64,000 bases of DNA from Serratia marcescens (GTDB taxonomy: Bacteria > Pseudomonadota > Gammaproteobacteria > Enterobacterales > Enterobacteriaceae): NCBI RefSeq assembly GCF_001902635.1, contig NZ_MJAO01000003.1:124001-188000 (forward strand), read 5' to 3'. A program made the position numbers and the translations under genes. The notes beneath the pieces were generated by a model. The model was not told the origin of the DNA, did no database searches, and was given only the letters and a program-made list of their open reading frames with translations. Each line of letters begins with the position of its first letter. Position 1 is the first letter of the stretch. Positions 47,936 through 56,743 of the stretch are shown here, in pieces.

Positions 47936-48645
47936 TCGCTTTACGTCAGCTGGCGATAGGCTATGGGGCAACGCCGCTTTTCCCGCCGCTGAGCGGGCAA
48001 TTTGCCACCGGATCGTTGACCGCGGTGGTGGGGCTCAACGGGGCCGGGAAATCGACGCTGTTGAAAACCTTCGCCGGTTTGTTGCCGCCGCTGGGCGGCA
48101 GCCTGAGTTTTAGCGGCGGAAAGCCGCCGCGCAGGGCTTATTTACCGCAGCAGGCTGAGTTGGATCGGCAATTTCCGATCGCGGTGAGCGATCTGGTGGC
48201 GATGGGCTGTTGGCCGCAAAGCGGCATGTTCGGTGGTATGAACAAGCGAGCGGCCTGCCAGGTCGATGAAGCGTTGATGAGTGTCGGCATGAGCGCGTTG
48301 GCGCGCAGCCCGGTGGGCGAGTTGTCCGGCGGCCAGCTGCAGCGGGTGCTGTTTGCGCGCCTTTTGGTGCAGCGGGCGCCGCTGATCCTGTTGGATGAGC
48401 CTTTTACCGGCATCGACAGCGCCACCACCCAGATCCTGCTCCAGGTTATCGCGCAGCTGCACCGGCAGGGGAGAACGGTGATTGCCGTCCTGCACGACAT
48501 GTCGATGGTCGCCGAGCATTTTCCGCAGGCGCTGTTGCTGACCCCACAGGCGTGCCACTGGGGTGCGGCAGAACGCGTGTTGGAACAGGTGCCAAGGTAT
48601 CACGCCGCCGGGCGGCCGTCGGATCTGCGGGCGGTGGCGCCATGA
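47932..48645 (+). CDS. Zinc/manganese-type ABC transporter, ATP-binding protein
   Basis: 237 aa. Walker A LNGAGKST (residues 39-46), signature LSGGQLQRVLFAR, Walker B LILLDEPFTGID, H-loop AVLHDM. The sequence resembles ZnuC/MntB-type ATPases of the metal-chelate family. The start overlaps the small upstream ORF and the stop overlaps the permease start (ATGA), so the operon is tightly coupled. With a Zur-type box in front and zinc-independent ribosomal proteins next door, zinc is the probable substrate. This appears to be distinct from the classical znuABC. Confidence 0.9.
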   Translation: MIALRQLAIGYGATPLFPPLSGQFATGSLTAVVGLNGAGKSTLLKTFAGLLPPLGGSLSFSGGKPPRRAYLPQQAELDRQFPIAVSDLVAMGCWPQSGMFGGMNKRAACQVDEALMSVGMSALARSPVGELSGGQLQRVLFARLLVQRAPLILLDEPFTGIDSATTQILLQVIAQLHRQGRTVIAVLHDMSMVAEHFPQALLLTPQACHWGAAERVLEQVPRYHAAGRPSDLRAVAP

Positions 48646-49499
48646 TGTTACTGCATGGGCTTATTGACCCCTTTATCTCTTTCGGTTTTATGCGTAGGGC
48701 GCTGATGGCGTGCCTGGCACTGTCGCTCAGTGCAGCTCCGCTGGGCGTTTTTCTGTTGCTGCGGCGCATGAGCCTGGTGGGGGATGCATTGTCCCATGCC
48801 GTGTTGCCTGGCGCGGCGATCGGCTATCTGATCTCCGGCATGTCACTGGTGGCGATGGGCGTGGGCGGCTTTATCGCCGGGCTGGCGGTGGCGATGCTGT
48901 CCGGATTGGTGAGCCGCCGCACGCCGCTGAAGGAAGACGCCAGTTTCGCCGGTTTCTATCTGGGATCGTTGGCACTGGGGGTTACGCTGGTTTCGCTGCG
49001 CGGTTCCAGCGTGGATCTGCTGCACGTGTTGTTCGGTTCGATTCTGGCGGTGGATGCGCAGGCGATGCTGATGGTCGGCGCTATCGCTACGGTGTCGTTG
49101 CTGGCGCTGGCGGCGCTGTACCGCGCGTTAGTGATCGAATCCTTTGACGTTACTTTCCTGCGCGTCAACGCGCCGCGCCGGTTGGCGCTGATCCACGGCC
49201 TGTTTTTGGCGCTGGTGGTGGTCAATCTGGTGGCGGGATTCCAGATCCTCGGCACGTTGATGTCGGTGGGGCTGATGATGTTGCCGGCCGCCAGCGCGCG
49301 CTTCTGGGCACGCAATCTGCCGCAGACCCTGGCGACGGCGATGGGCATCGGCGCGCTTTCCAGCCTGATCGGGCTGGTGTGGTCCTATTACGCTTCGCTG
49401 CCCGCCGGCCCAGCGATTGTGCTCAGTGCCAGCGTCATCTTTTTCGTTTCGATCCTGTTTGGAACGCGCGGAGGCATTTACGCCTTTGCGCGCCGTTGA
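48642..49499 (+). CDS. Zinc/manganese-type ABC transporter, permease
   Basis: 285 aa from the ATG at 48642. Family ABC-3 (ZnuB/MntC type) with about eight hydrophobic segments. The conserved loop LLLRRMSLVGDALSHAVLPGAAIGYL near residues 34-60 and the later FQILGTLMSVGLMMLPAASAR are typical. The long open frame upstream overlaps the ATPase and is ignored. The substrate-binding protein follows 25 nt downstream. Confidence 0.92.
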   Translation: MMLLHGLIDPFISFGFMRRALMACLALSLSAAPLGVFLLLRRMSLVGDALSHAVLPGAAIGYLISGMSLVAMGVGGFIAGLAVAMLSGLVSRRTPLKEDASFAGFYLGSLALGVTLVSLRGSSVDLLHVLFGSILAVDAQAMLMVGAIATVSLLALAALYRALVIESFDVTFLRVNAPRRLALIHGLFLALVVVNLVAGFQILGTLMSVGLMMLPAASARFWARNLPQTLATAMGIGALSSLIGLVWSYYASLPAGPAIVLSASVIFFVSILFGTRGGIYAFARR

Positions 49500-49524
49500 G
49501 AAGTGCCATTTGCAAGGAGAAAGT

Positions 49525-50403
49525 ATGAAACGTTTACCTCTATCGCTGGCGGTCGCTGCTCTGCTGGCCAGCCCATTGGCGATGGCGAAAACCGTCGACG
49601 CCGTCGCCAGCTTTTCTATTCTTGGGGATATCGTCAAACAGGTGGGGGGCGATCACGTCAAGGTCAGTACGCTGGTGGGGCCGGATGGCGATCCGCACAG
49701 CTTTGAGCCTTCACCGCAGGATGGCAAGCTGCTGGCGCAGGCCGACGTGGTGTTCGTCAGCGGCCTGGGGCTGGAAGGGTGGATCGATCGCCTGGTCAGT
49801 GCTTCCGGTTATAAAGGGCGGGTGATCACCGCTTCGCAGGGCATCAGCACCCGCCAGATGGAGGAGGACGGTAAACAGATTACCGATCCTCACGCCTGGA
49901 ACAGCATGAAAAACGGCGTTCAGTACGCCACCAACGTGATGAACGCCCTGATCGCCGCCGATCCCGAGGATGCCAACTATTTTCGCCAGCGCGGCGCCGA
50001 GTACATCCAGCAGCTGCAAAAGCTGGACCTGTGGGCCAAAACCCAGTTTGCCGCAGTGCCGCCACAGAAACGTAAGGTGCTGACCAGTCACGATGCTTTT
50101 GGCTACTTTGGGCAAGAGTATGGCGTCACCTTCCTTGCCCCGGTTGGATTTTCCACCGAGGCCGAAGCCAGTGCCAGCGATGTGGCCGGCCTGATCACGC
50201 AGATTAAACAGGAGAAGGTTAACGCCTACTTTATCGAAAACCAGACCGACCCGCGGCTGGTGAAGCAGATCGCCGCTGCCACCGGTGCCAGGGCGGGCGG
50301 TGAGCTGTACCCTGAAGCGCTTTCCCGCGCAGGCGGCCCGGCGGCCACCTATGAGCAGGCGTTCAAGCACAATGTCGATACGCTGCTGAGCAGCATGAAG
50401 TAA
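49525..50403 (+). CDS. Zinc/manganese-type ABC transporter, periplasmic binding protein
   Basis: 292 aa, cluster A-I metal-binding protein. Signal peptide with cleavage near LASPLAMA-KTVDAVAS. Metal ligands are readable: His in GDPHSFEPSPQD, His in TDPHAWNS, His in TSHDAFGYF and Glu/Asp in FIENQTDPRL. Unlike ZnuA it has no His- and Asp-rich flexible loop. A good AAGGAGA site precedes the ATG. The ligand pattern is shared by zinc and manganese binders, and zinc is favoured because of the Zur-type boxes in the locus. Confidence 0.92.
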   Translation: MKRLPLSLAVAALLASPLAMAKTVDAVASFSILGDIVKQVGGDHVKVSTLVGPDGDPHSFEPSPQDGKLLAQADVVFVSGLGLEGWIDRLVSASGYKGRVITASQGISTRQMEEDGKQITDPHAWNSMKNGVQYATNVMNALIAADPEDANYFRQRGAEYIQQLQKLDLWAKTQFAAVPPQKRKVLTSHDAFGYFGQEYGVTFLAPVGFSTEAEASASDVAGLITQIKQEKVNAYFIENQTDPRLVKQIAAATGARAGGELYPEALSRAGGPAATYEQAFKHNVDTLLSSMK

Positions 50404-50410
50404 TTCCAGT

Positions 50411-50430
50411 CCCCCGCCCATCGGCGGGGG
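50411..50430 (+). terminator. Hairpin after the zinc ABC operon
   Basis: A perfect 8-bp GC-rich stem CCCCCGCC / GGCGGGGG, loop CATC, 8 nt after the binding-protein stop. There is no T run, so it may stabilise the 3' end more than terminate. Confidence 0.5.
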
Positions 50431-50455
50431 GATGGCTTGCAGGCACTTTCTCGCC

Positions 50456-50490
50456 ATAAAAAAAGCCCCGTTGAGCAGCAACGGGGCTTT
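50456..50490 (-). terminator. Terminator of the rpmE2-rpmJ2 operon
   Basis: On the minus strand AAAGCCCCGTTG pairs with its complement over 12 bp around CTGCT and runs into TTTTTTTATGG. It is the only strong minus-strand terminator after rpmJ2. Confidence 0.88.
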
Positions 50491-50511
50491 GCGACAGATG
50501 ACACTTTAACG

Positions 50512-50652
50512 TTAACGCTTTTTCTTACGTCCCTGTACCGCTTTGAATCGCGGATTGCTTTTGCAGATCACATAGATGCGGCCACGACGACGCACAATTT
50601 TGCAATCCGGGTGGCGATTCTTCGCCGAACGCAATGAACTCAATACCTGCAT
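50512..50652 (-). CDS. rpmJ2: 50S ribosomal protein L36, zinc-independent paralogue (type B)
   Basis: 46 aa: [20 protein letters not shown], then [20 protein letters not shown], then GRKKKR. This matches YkgO/RpmJ2. It retains two cysteines but lacks the complete C-x2-C...C...H zinc ribbon of L36 type A, so it works without zinc. An AAGG ribosome site precedes the ATG. It follows rpmE2 by 12 nt and shares the Zur-controlled promoter. Under zinc starvation such copies replace the zinc forms in ribosomes and free zinc. Confidence 0.95.
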   Translation of the reverse strand: MQVLSSLRSAKNRHPDCKIVRRRGRIYVICKSNPRFKAVQGRKKKR

Positions 50653-50664
50653 GCCGGTTCCTTG

Positions 50665-50919
50665 TTACTTATTGCCGATAAAGCGGCCAAAGCGCTGCTG
50701 GAAGCGCGCCGTGCTGCCTTCTTTGGAGTAGTCTTTCTGCTTGCCGGTGTAATACGGATGCGAAGCGGAAGAGACGTCGAGGGTGATATAAGGCCAGCTT
50801 TCACCGTCCAGCTCGATGGTGCGATCGGTTTTGATGGTCGATCCCACTTTGAAGTAGGTATTGGCGCTGACGTCGTGGAATACCACGGTGCGGTAATCGG
50901 GATGGATGCCGGGTTTCAT
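50665..50919 (-). CDS. rpmE2: 50S ribosomal protein L31, zinc-independent type B
   Basis: 84 aa from the ATG at 50919; the frame is open upstream, but that part covers the Zur box and is not coding. [20 protein letters not shown] is the type B L31 start, and the protein has no cysteine at all, while type A L31 carries the zinc CxxC. The C-terminus [20 protein letters not shown] is typical. First gene of rpmE2-rpmJ2, convergent with the zinc ABC operon. Confidence 0.96.
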   Translation of the reverse strand: MKPGIHPDYRTVVFHDVSANTYFKVGSTIKTDRTIELDGESWPYITLDVSSASHPYYTGKQKDYSKEGSTARFQQRFGRFIGNK

Positions 50920-50937
50920 AATGGCTCTTTCGTGTAA

Positions 50938-50952
50938 TGTTATACTATAACA
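50938..50952 (-). promoter_or_regulatory. Zur box of rpmE2-rpmJ2
   Basis: TGTTATA-C-TATAACA, a perfect 7-1-7 palindrome and an exact match to the core of the gammaproteobacterial Zur consensus, located 19 nt upstream of the rpmE2 ATG where it would cover the promoter. Zinc-loaded Zur would repress the operon. Confidence 0.9.
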
Positions 50953-51042
50953 ATTATTATGCGCCGACCCGGCACCACGATCAAGCGTAAATTGCACTCA
51001 CGAGTGAATTAATGAGAACGGTTTGCATTAACCAACTGAGGC

Positions 51043-51072
51043 AAAAGAAAAAGGCCGCATGTGCGGCCTTTT
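51043..51072 (-). terminator. Terminator of acrAB
   Basis: AAAAGGCCGC / GCGGCCTTTT around ACAT on the minus strand, extended by TTCTTTTG, about 30 nt after the acrB stop. Confidence 0.9.
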
Positions 51073-51100
51073 CAATTATCGGATGGATGTCACTGAACGA

Positions 51101-54100
51101 TCAGTGATGCTCTACCGGATGGCTGTGTTCCAGGTCTTCGTTCTTCTTGCTGAAGCGGCGGCGAACCACCACGAAGAAGACCGGTACGAAGAAGATCGCC
51201 AATACGGTGGCGGTGATCATCCCGCCCATTACGCCGGTACCTACCGCGTTCTGTGCGCCGGAGCCTGCACCGCTGCTGATAACCAGCGGCAGTACCCCGA
51301 GGATGAAGGCCAGAGACGTCATCAGGATTGGACGCAGACGCATACGCACCGCTTCCAACGTCGCTTCGATCAGGCCTTTGCCTTCTTTCTCCATCAGATC
51401 CTTGGCGAATTCCACGATCAGGATGGCGTTCTTCGACGACAGGCCGATGGTGGTCAACAGCCCCACCTGGAAGTAAACGTCGTTGTTCATGCCGCGCATG
51501 GTGGCGGCCAGCAACGCACCGATAACCCCCAGCGGCAACACCAGCATGACCGAGAACGGAATCGACCAGCTCTCGTACAGCGCCGCCAGACACAGGAACA
51601 CCACCAGAATTGAGATGGCGTACAGTGCCGGCGCCTGGTTGCCCGACAGACGTTCCTGATAGGACATGCCGGTCCAGTCGTAACCGATGCCGCTTGGCAG
51701 CTTGGATGCCAGCTGTTCCATCAGGTTCATCGCTTCACCAGTACTCTTGCCCGGTGCGGCTTGGCCCAGGATCTCCATCGACGGCAGACCGTTATAACGT
51801 TCCAGACGCGGTGAGCCGTATTCCCATTTCGCCGAGGAGAAGGCGGAGAATGGCACCATCTGGCCGCTTGTGCCGCGCACGTACCACTTGTTGATGTCTT
51901 CCGGCAGCATACGGAATGGCGCTTCAGCCTGTACGTACACTTTCTTCACACGACCGCGGTCGATGAAGTCGTTGACGTACGCCCCCCCCAGCGCGGTGCT
52001 CAGCGTGCTGTTGATGGTGGTGATACTGACGCCCAGCGCCTTGGCTTTCTCCTGATCGACGATCAGTTTGAACTGCGGCGTATCTTCCAGGCCGTTAGGG
52101 CGCACGCCCACCAGCACGTCCGGATGCTGAGCGACCATGCCCAACAGCTGGTTACGCGCGTCGGTCAGTTTTTCGTGGCCGAGGCCGCCTTGGTCGATCA
52201 GCTCGAAGTCAAAGCCGGTGGCGGTGCCGAGTTCGATGATCGCCGGCAGGTTGAACGGGAATACCAAGCCTTCTTTGATCTTCGAGAACTCGGCCATGGC
52301 GCGCCCGGCGATCGCATCCACTTTGTTATGCGCGCCAGGACGTTCGCCCCAGTCTTTCAGACTGACGAACGACAGACCGTTGTTCTGACCGTTACCGTTG
52401 AAGCCGAAGCCCGCGACGGTAAACACGGAAACCACGTTGTCCTTTTCCTTGGTCAAGAAGTAGTCGGTGACTTCTTCCAACACCTTGGCGGTACGGGCTT
52501 CGGTGGCGCCGGCAGGCAACTGCACCATGGTCAACAGGATGCCCTGATCTTCGTCCGGCAGGAACGAAGAAGGCAGGCGCAGGAACAGCAAGCCCATGCC
52601 AACCACGATCAACAGATAGATGATCAGGTAGCGGCCGGTGCTGCGCAGAATGTTGCCCACGCTGTCGGTATAGTGATGCGTGCTCTTCTCAAACATGCGG
52701 TTAAACCAGCCGAAGAAGCCTGTTTTAACCCCGTGATCGCCTTTCGGGATCGGTTTGAGCATGGTGGCGCACAGCGCCGGCGTCAGGATCAAGGCCACCA
52801 GCACCGACAGCGCCATCGCGGACACGATGGTGATCGAGAACTGGCGATAGATGGCGCCGGTCGAACCGCCGAAGAACGCCATCGGCACGAATACCGCCGA
52901 CAGCACCATGGCGATACCTACCAGCGCGCCCTGGATCTGGCCCATCGATTTACGGGTAGCTTCTTTCGGCGGCAGCCCCTCTTCGGACATGACGCGCTCG
53001 ACGTTTTCCACCACCACGATGGCGTCATCCACCAGCAGGCCGATCGCCAACACCATGCCGAACATCGTCAGGGTGTTTATCGAGAAGCCGAACGCCGCGA
53101 GTATCGCGAAGGTCCCCAGCAGTACTACAGGCACCGCGATGGTTGGGATCAACGTCGCGCGGAAGTTCTGCAGGAACAGATACATCACCAGGAACACCAG
53201 GATGATGGCTTCGATCAGCGTTTTCACCACTTCGTTGATGGAGATCTTAACGAACGGGGTGGTGTCGTACGGGTAAACCACTTTCATCCCTTGCGGGAAG
53301 AACGGCGACATCTTGGCCAGCGCGTCTTTCACCCCTTTGGCGGTGTTCAGGGCGTTGGCGCCGGTAGCCAGTTTGATACCCAAACCGGCGGCAGGCTTGC
53401 CGTTATAACGGGCGGTCACGGCATAGCTTTCCGCACCGCGCTCGATGTGAGCGACGTCGCGCAGGCGCACCTGAGAACCGTCGGTATTCACCTTCAGCAG
53501 GATCTTGCCAAACTCTTCCGGCGAGGTCAGACGGGTCTGCGCGATGATCGAGGCGTTCAACTGCTGCCCCGGCACCGGCGGCATGCCGCCCAGCTGCCCT
53601 GCGGCGATCTGGTTGTTCTGCTCGGTGATGGCGGAGGTCACGTCCGTGGTCGTCAGCTGGTAGTTGTTCAGTTTGTTCGGGTCCAGCCAGATACGCATCG
53701 CGTACTGGGCGCCGAACAGCTGCACTTCACCCACGCCGGACGAACGGCTGATCGGGTCCTTGATGTTGGAGGCCACGTAGTCCGCAATATCGTCCTGAGT
53801 CATGTTCGGATCGTCGGAAACGAAGCCGGCCACCATCAGGAAGCTGCTGCTGGATTTTTCGACTTTCAAGCCCTGCTGCTGCACTTCTTGCGGCAACAGC
53901 GGGGTGGCCAGGGACAGTTTGTTCTGAACCTGAACCTGCGCGATGTCAGGATCGGTGCCGGACTCAAACGTCAGGGTAATGGCGACGCTACCAGAGGAAT
54001 CACTGGTGGAGGACATGTACATCAGGTTATCGATACCGTTCATGTTCTGTTCGATAATCTGCGTGACGGTATCCTGCACCGTTTTGGCATCTGCGCCCGG

Positions 54101-54247
54101 GTAGTTGGCGGAAATACTCACCGCCGGCGGTGCAATAGTGGGATACTGCGCGATAGGCAGTTTCATTATTGCAAGCACCCCCGCCAACATGACGATGATG
54201 GCGATTACCCAGGCGAAAATTGGGCGATCTATAAAGAACTTAGCCAT
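51101..54247 (-). CDS. acrB: RND multidrug efflux pump inner-membrane subunit AcrB
   Basis: 1048 aa (E. coli 1049). Twelve membrane helices with two large periplasmic loops. The proton-relay aspartates are in [17 protein letters not shown] (helix 4), with the partner lysine in [16 protein letters not shown] (helix 10). The N-terminus [20 protein letters not shown] is typical. The pump works as a trimer with AcrA and TolC to expel drugs, bile salts and dyes. acrA lies 17 nt upstream. The C-terminus ends in a His/Glu-rich tail HSHPVEHH. Confidence 0.97.
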   Translation of the reverse strand: MAKFFIDRPIFAWVIAIIVMLAGVLAIMKLPIAQYPTIAPPAVSISANYPGADAKTVQDTVTQIIEQNMNGIDNLMYMSSTSDSSGSVAITLTFESGTDPDIAQVQVQNKLSLATPLLPQEVQQQGLKVEKSSSSFLMVAGFVSDDPNMTQDDIADYVASNIKDPISRSSGVGEVQLFGAQYAMRIWLDPNKLNNYQLTTTDVTSAITEQNNQIAAGQLGGMPPVPGQQLNASIIAQTRLTSPEEFGKILLKVNTDGSQVRLRDVAHIERGAESYAVTARYNGKPAAGLGIKLATGANALNTAKGVKDALAKMSPFFPQGMKVVYPYDTTPFVKISINEVVKTLIEAIILVFLVMYLFLQNFRATLIPTIAVPVVLLGTFAILAAFGFSINTLTMFGMVLAIGLLVDDAIVVVENVERVMSEEGLPPKEATRKSMGQIQGALVGIAMVLSAVFVPMAFFGGSTGAIYRQFSITIVSAMALSVLVALILTPALCATMLKPIPKGDHGVKTGFFGWFNRMFEKSTHHYTDSVGNILRSTGRYLIIYLLIVVGMGLLFLRLPSSFLPDEDQGILLTMVQLPAGATEARTAKVLEEVTDYFLTKEKDNVVSVFTVAGFGFNGNGQNNGLSFVSLKDWGERPGAHNKVDAIAGRAMAEFSKIKEGLVFPFNLPAIIELGTATGFDFELIDQGGLGHEKLTDARNQLLGMVAQHPDVLVGVRPNGLEDTPQFKLIVDQEKAKALGVSITTINSTLSTALGGAYVNDFIDRGRVKKVYVQAEAPFRMLPEDINKWYVRGTSGQMVPFSAFSSAKWEYGSPRLERYNGLPSMEILGQAAPGKSTGEAMNLMEQLASKLPSGIGYDWTGMSYQERLSGNQAPALYAISILVVFLCLAALYESWSIPFSVMLVLPLGVIGALLAATMRGMNNDVYFQVGLLTTIGLSSKNAILIVEFAKDLMEKEGKGLIEATLEAVRMRLRPILMTSLAFILGVLPLVISSGAGSGAQNAVGTGVMGGMITATVLAIFFVPVFFVVVRRRFSKKNEDLEHSHPVEHH

Positions 54248-54264
54248 GTATTACAGGCTCCTTT

Positions 54265-55452
54265 TTATGACTTCTGCGCTTCAGACTGCGGCTGTTTTTG
54301 CGCCTGAGTGTCAACTTCCTGCACTTTTACCTGCGCGCCCGGATGCACCTTCATCAAACCGGTGACGATCACGCGATCGCCGGCTTTCAGGCCGTCGGTA
54401 ACCAGCCATTTGTCGCCGATCGCCTGGTCCGCCTTCAGCGTACGCAGTTCAACTTTATCGTCCGCCCCTACCACCAACGCCGTCGCATCGCCGCGCGGGT
54501 TGCGGGTGACGCCTTGCTGAGGTACCAGCAACGCATCGCTGCGCACGCCTTCGTCCAGGCGAGCGCGAACGAACATGCCCGGCAACAGCGTGTCGTTCGG
54601 GTTAGGGAACAGGGCGCGAATGGTGATGGAACCGGTGGTTTCGTCGACGGTGACGTCGGAGAACTCCAGCGTGCCTTCCTGCGCGTATTCGGCGCCGTTT
54701 TCCAGCAGCAGTTTCACCTTGGCCTTACCGTTTTCCTGCTTCAGCGCGCCGCTGGCCAGTTCTTGCTTCAGGCGCAGGAAGTCGGTGCTCGACTGGGTGA
54801 CGTCGACATACATCGGATCCAACTGCTGCACGGTGGACAGGGCGTTCGCCTGGGCGTTGCTGACCAGCGCGCCTTCGGTCACGGCGGATTTGCCGATGCG
54901 GCCGGAGATCGGGGAGGTCACCTTGGTGTACGCCAGGTTGATGCGCGCGGCTTCCACGGCGGCCTTGGCGGCCACGACGGCAGCATCCGCCTGTTGCAGA
55001 TTGGACACGGAGGTATCGTACTCTTGCTTGCTGACGTAACCGGTGCCTACCAATGGCTTGTTGCGGTTTACCGTCACGCGCGCGATAGAAGCGCTGGCCT
55101 GCGCTTTGGCCAAATCGCCTTTCGCGCTGTCGTAGCTGGCCTGATAGGTGGCGGGATCGATTTGGTACAGGGAAGTCCCGGCCTTGATATCGCTGCCTTC
55201 AACGAAGTTGCGCTTCAGGATGATGCCGCTGACCTGAGGGCGAACTTCGGCGACACGATACGCAGCGGTGCGGCCAGGAAGATCGGTAGTGATGTTGAGA
55301 GGCTCGGCCTTCAAGGTCACTACGCCCACTTCGGGAGCCTGCTGGTGGGCGCCTTGCTGTTGGGTTTCTTTATCGTTACATCCTGTTAGCACTAAGCTGC
55401 CTGAAAGCATCAGAACGGCCGCCAGAGGCGTTAACCCTCTGTTTTTGTTCAT
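54265..55452 (-). CDS. acrA: RND efflux periplasmic adaptor AcrA
   Basis: 395 aa (E. coli 397). Lipoprotein signal with lipobox LVLTGC, Cys25. The order is membrane-proximal, beta-barrel, lipoyl and alpha-hairpin (about residues 100-170, YDSAKGDLAKAQASASIARV ... NLQQADAAVVAAKAAVEAAR). It bridges AcrB and TolC. Divergent from acrR across 142 nt that contain the AcrR operator. A minus-strand -10 TATAAT (55523-55528) lies just downstream of the operator. Confidence 0.97.
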   Translation of the reverse strand: MNKNRGLTPLAAVLMLSGSLVLTGCNDKETQQQGAHQQAPEVGVVTLKAEPLNITTDLPGRTAAYRVAEVRPQVSGIILKRNFVEGSDIKAGTSLYQIDPATYQASYDSAKGDLAKAQASASIARVTVNRNKPLVGTGYVSKQEYDTSVSNLQQADAAVVAAKAAVEAARINLAYTKVTSPISGRIGKSAVTEGALVSNAQANALSTVQQLDPMYVDVTQSSTDFLRLKQELASGALKQENGKAKVKLLLENGAEYAQEGTLEFSDVTVDETTGSITIRALFPNPNDTLLPGMFVRARLDEGVRSDALLVPQQGVTRNPRGDATALVVGADDKVELRTLKADQAIGDKWLVTDGLKAGDRVIVTGLMKVHPGAQVKVQEVDTQAQKQPQSEAQKS

Positions 55453-55542
55453 AGAAAAACCTCAAGTGTCCGATTTCAAAATGATCAATGGATCACAAGC
55501 TTTAAAACCCATTGCTGCGTTAATTATATGTGCGTGCTATGG

Positions 55543-55566
55543 TACATACATTCGCGAATGTATGTA
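55543..55566. promoter_or_regulatory. AcrR operator between acrA and acrR
   Basis: A perfect 24-bp palindrome with half-site TACATACATTCG followed by its exact inverted repeat. E. coli has the same operator with two changed central bases and an imperfect palindrome. It overlaps the expected -35 area of acrAB, with -10 TATAAT at 55523-55528 on the minus strand, and lies 29 nt before acrR, so it should repress both genes. Confidence 0.93.
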
Positions 55567-55594
55567 AATCACACTCCCCCTAAATAACAATGCC

Positions 55595-56278
55595 ATGGCA
55601 CGAAAAACCAAACAGCAGGCGCAAGAAACCCGACGTCAAATTCTTGACGCTGCGGTGAGAGAATTCTCTGAACGTGGCGTTGCCGCAACGTCACTGACAG
55701 ATATTGCCACCGCTGCCGGGGTTACACGTGGAGCAATTTACTGGCACTTCAAGAATAAGGTAGACCTGTTTAATGAAGTTTGGGAATCTACTGAGCCGAA
55801 AATAGATGAACTCTCGACAGAGTATCGGGCAAATTTTCCCGAGAATCCACTGCGGGTTCTCAAGGAAATTCTGATTTACATTCTGACGTCTACGGTGGAA
55901 GACTGTCGTCGGCGAGCGTTACTGGAAATTATCTTCCACAAATGTGAGTTTGTCGGTGAAATGGTGCCGCTGCTGGATTCGCGCAAGGTGCTGTACCTCG
56001 CCGGTTACGAACGCATTGAAGCCATCCTGCTCGACTGCATGCGCTGCGAACAGCTCCCCGACGATCTGAACACGCGCCGCGCGGCGATCATTCTGCGCGG
56101 TTATATCACCGGCCTGATGGAAAACTGGCTGTTTATGCCGGAAAGTTTCGATCTGCGGGCCGAAGCCGAAGCGTTGGTGGACGCGTTTCTGGACATGCTG
56201 CAGTTTTGCCCCACCTTGCGGCTCAAACCCGATGCGTCGACGGTAGCACCGTCCAACGCCGGCTCCCTACCTTTATAA
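55595..56278 (+). CDS. acrR: TetR-family repressor AcrR
   Basis: 227 aa (E. coli 215, extra residues at the C-terminus). N-terminal Tet[57 protein letters not shown]. The C-terminal ligand-binding domain is helical. It represses acrAB and itself, and is released by drug ligands such as dyes. Divergent from acrA. The ychN-like gene follows 11 nt after the stop, so the two are probably one transcript. Confidence 0.96.
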   Translation: MARKTKQQAQETRRQILDAAVREFSERGVAATSLTDIATAAGVTRGAIYWHFKNKVDLFNEVWESTEPKIDELSTEYRANFPENPLRVLKEILIYILTSTVEDCRRRALLEIIFHKCEFVGEMVPLLDSRKVLYLAGYERIEAILLDCMRCEQLPDDLNTRRAAIILRGYITGLMENWLFMPESFDLRAEAEALVDAFLDMLQFCPTLRLKPDASTVAPSNAGSLPL

Positions 56279-56289
56279 GGAGAGATTTC

Positions 56290-56643
56290 ATGTCATCAGT
56301 CGTTCTCATCGCCAACGGTGCCGCCTATGGCCATGAGTCGTTGTTCAACGCATTGCGCTTGGCCATCGCGCTGAAAGAGCAGCAGAGCAGTCTCGATCTG
56401 CGGCTGTTTCTGATGTCTGACGCGGTCGTGGCAGGCCTGGCCGGGCAGCAGCCGCACGAAGGGTATCACCTGCAGCAGATGCTGGAGATCCTCACCGCGC
56501 AGCAAGTGCCGGTCAAGCTGTGCAAAACCTGCGCCGACGCGCGCGGCGTCAGCCGCTTGCCGCTGGCGGACGGCGTGGCGATCGGCACCCTGACGGAACT
56601 GGCGCAGTGGACGCTGGCGGCGGAGAAAGTGCTGACTTTCTGA
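56290..56643 (+). CDS. ychN: YchN-like DsrE/DsrF family protein
   Basis: 117 aa from the ATG at 56290, with an AAGGAGAG site right behind the acrR stop. Very close to E. coli YchN in length and sequence: VVLIANGAAYGHESLFNALR, LFLMSDAVVAGLAG, VPVKLCKTCADARG, IGTLTELAQWTLAAEKVLTF. The LCKTC pair is conserved, and in sulfur-relay relatives (TusD/DsrE) a cysteine at this point carries persulfide. In E. coli ychN is elsewhere on the chromosome, so its place behind acrR is a rearrangement or a second copy. Function not established. Confidence 0.9.
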   Translation: MSSVVLIANGAAYGHESLFNALRLAIALKEQQSSLDLRLFLMSDAVVAGLAGQQPHEGYHLQQMLEILTAQQVPVKLCKTCADARGVSRLPLADGVAIGTLTELAQWTLAAEKVLTF

Positions 56644-56743
56644 TTTCGCTACAACTGCACATCACCGGCAACGTTTTTGTTATTCGTCGCCTGTCGGCGA
56701 TCGTGATAACCTTCAGGCTTCTTAACCGATCCGAAGCTAAATC

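Noticed and set aside
50920-50997. 26-codon upstream extension of rpmE2
   Set aside because: The extension spans the Zur palindrome and lacks similarity to L31, so the ATG at 50919 is the start.
52124-54307. 727-codon open frame antisense to acrB
   Set aside because: Shadow of acrB; highly repetitive D/H/R/Q composition, no start signals.
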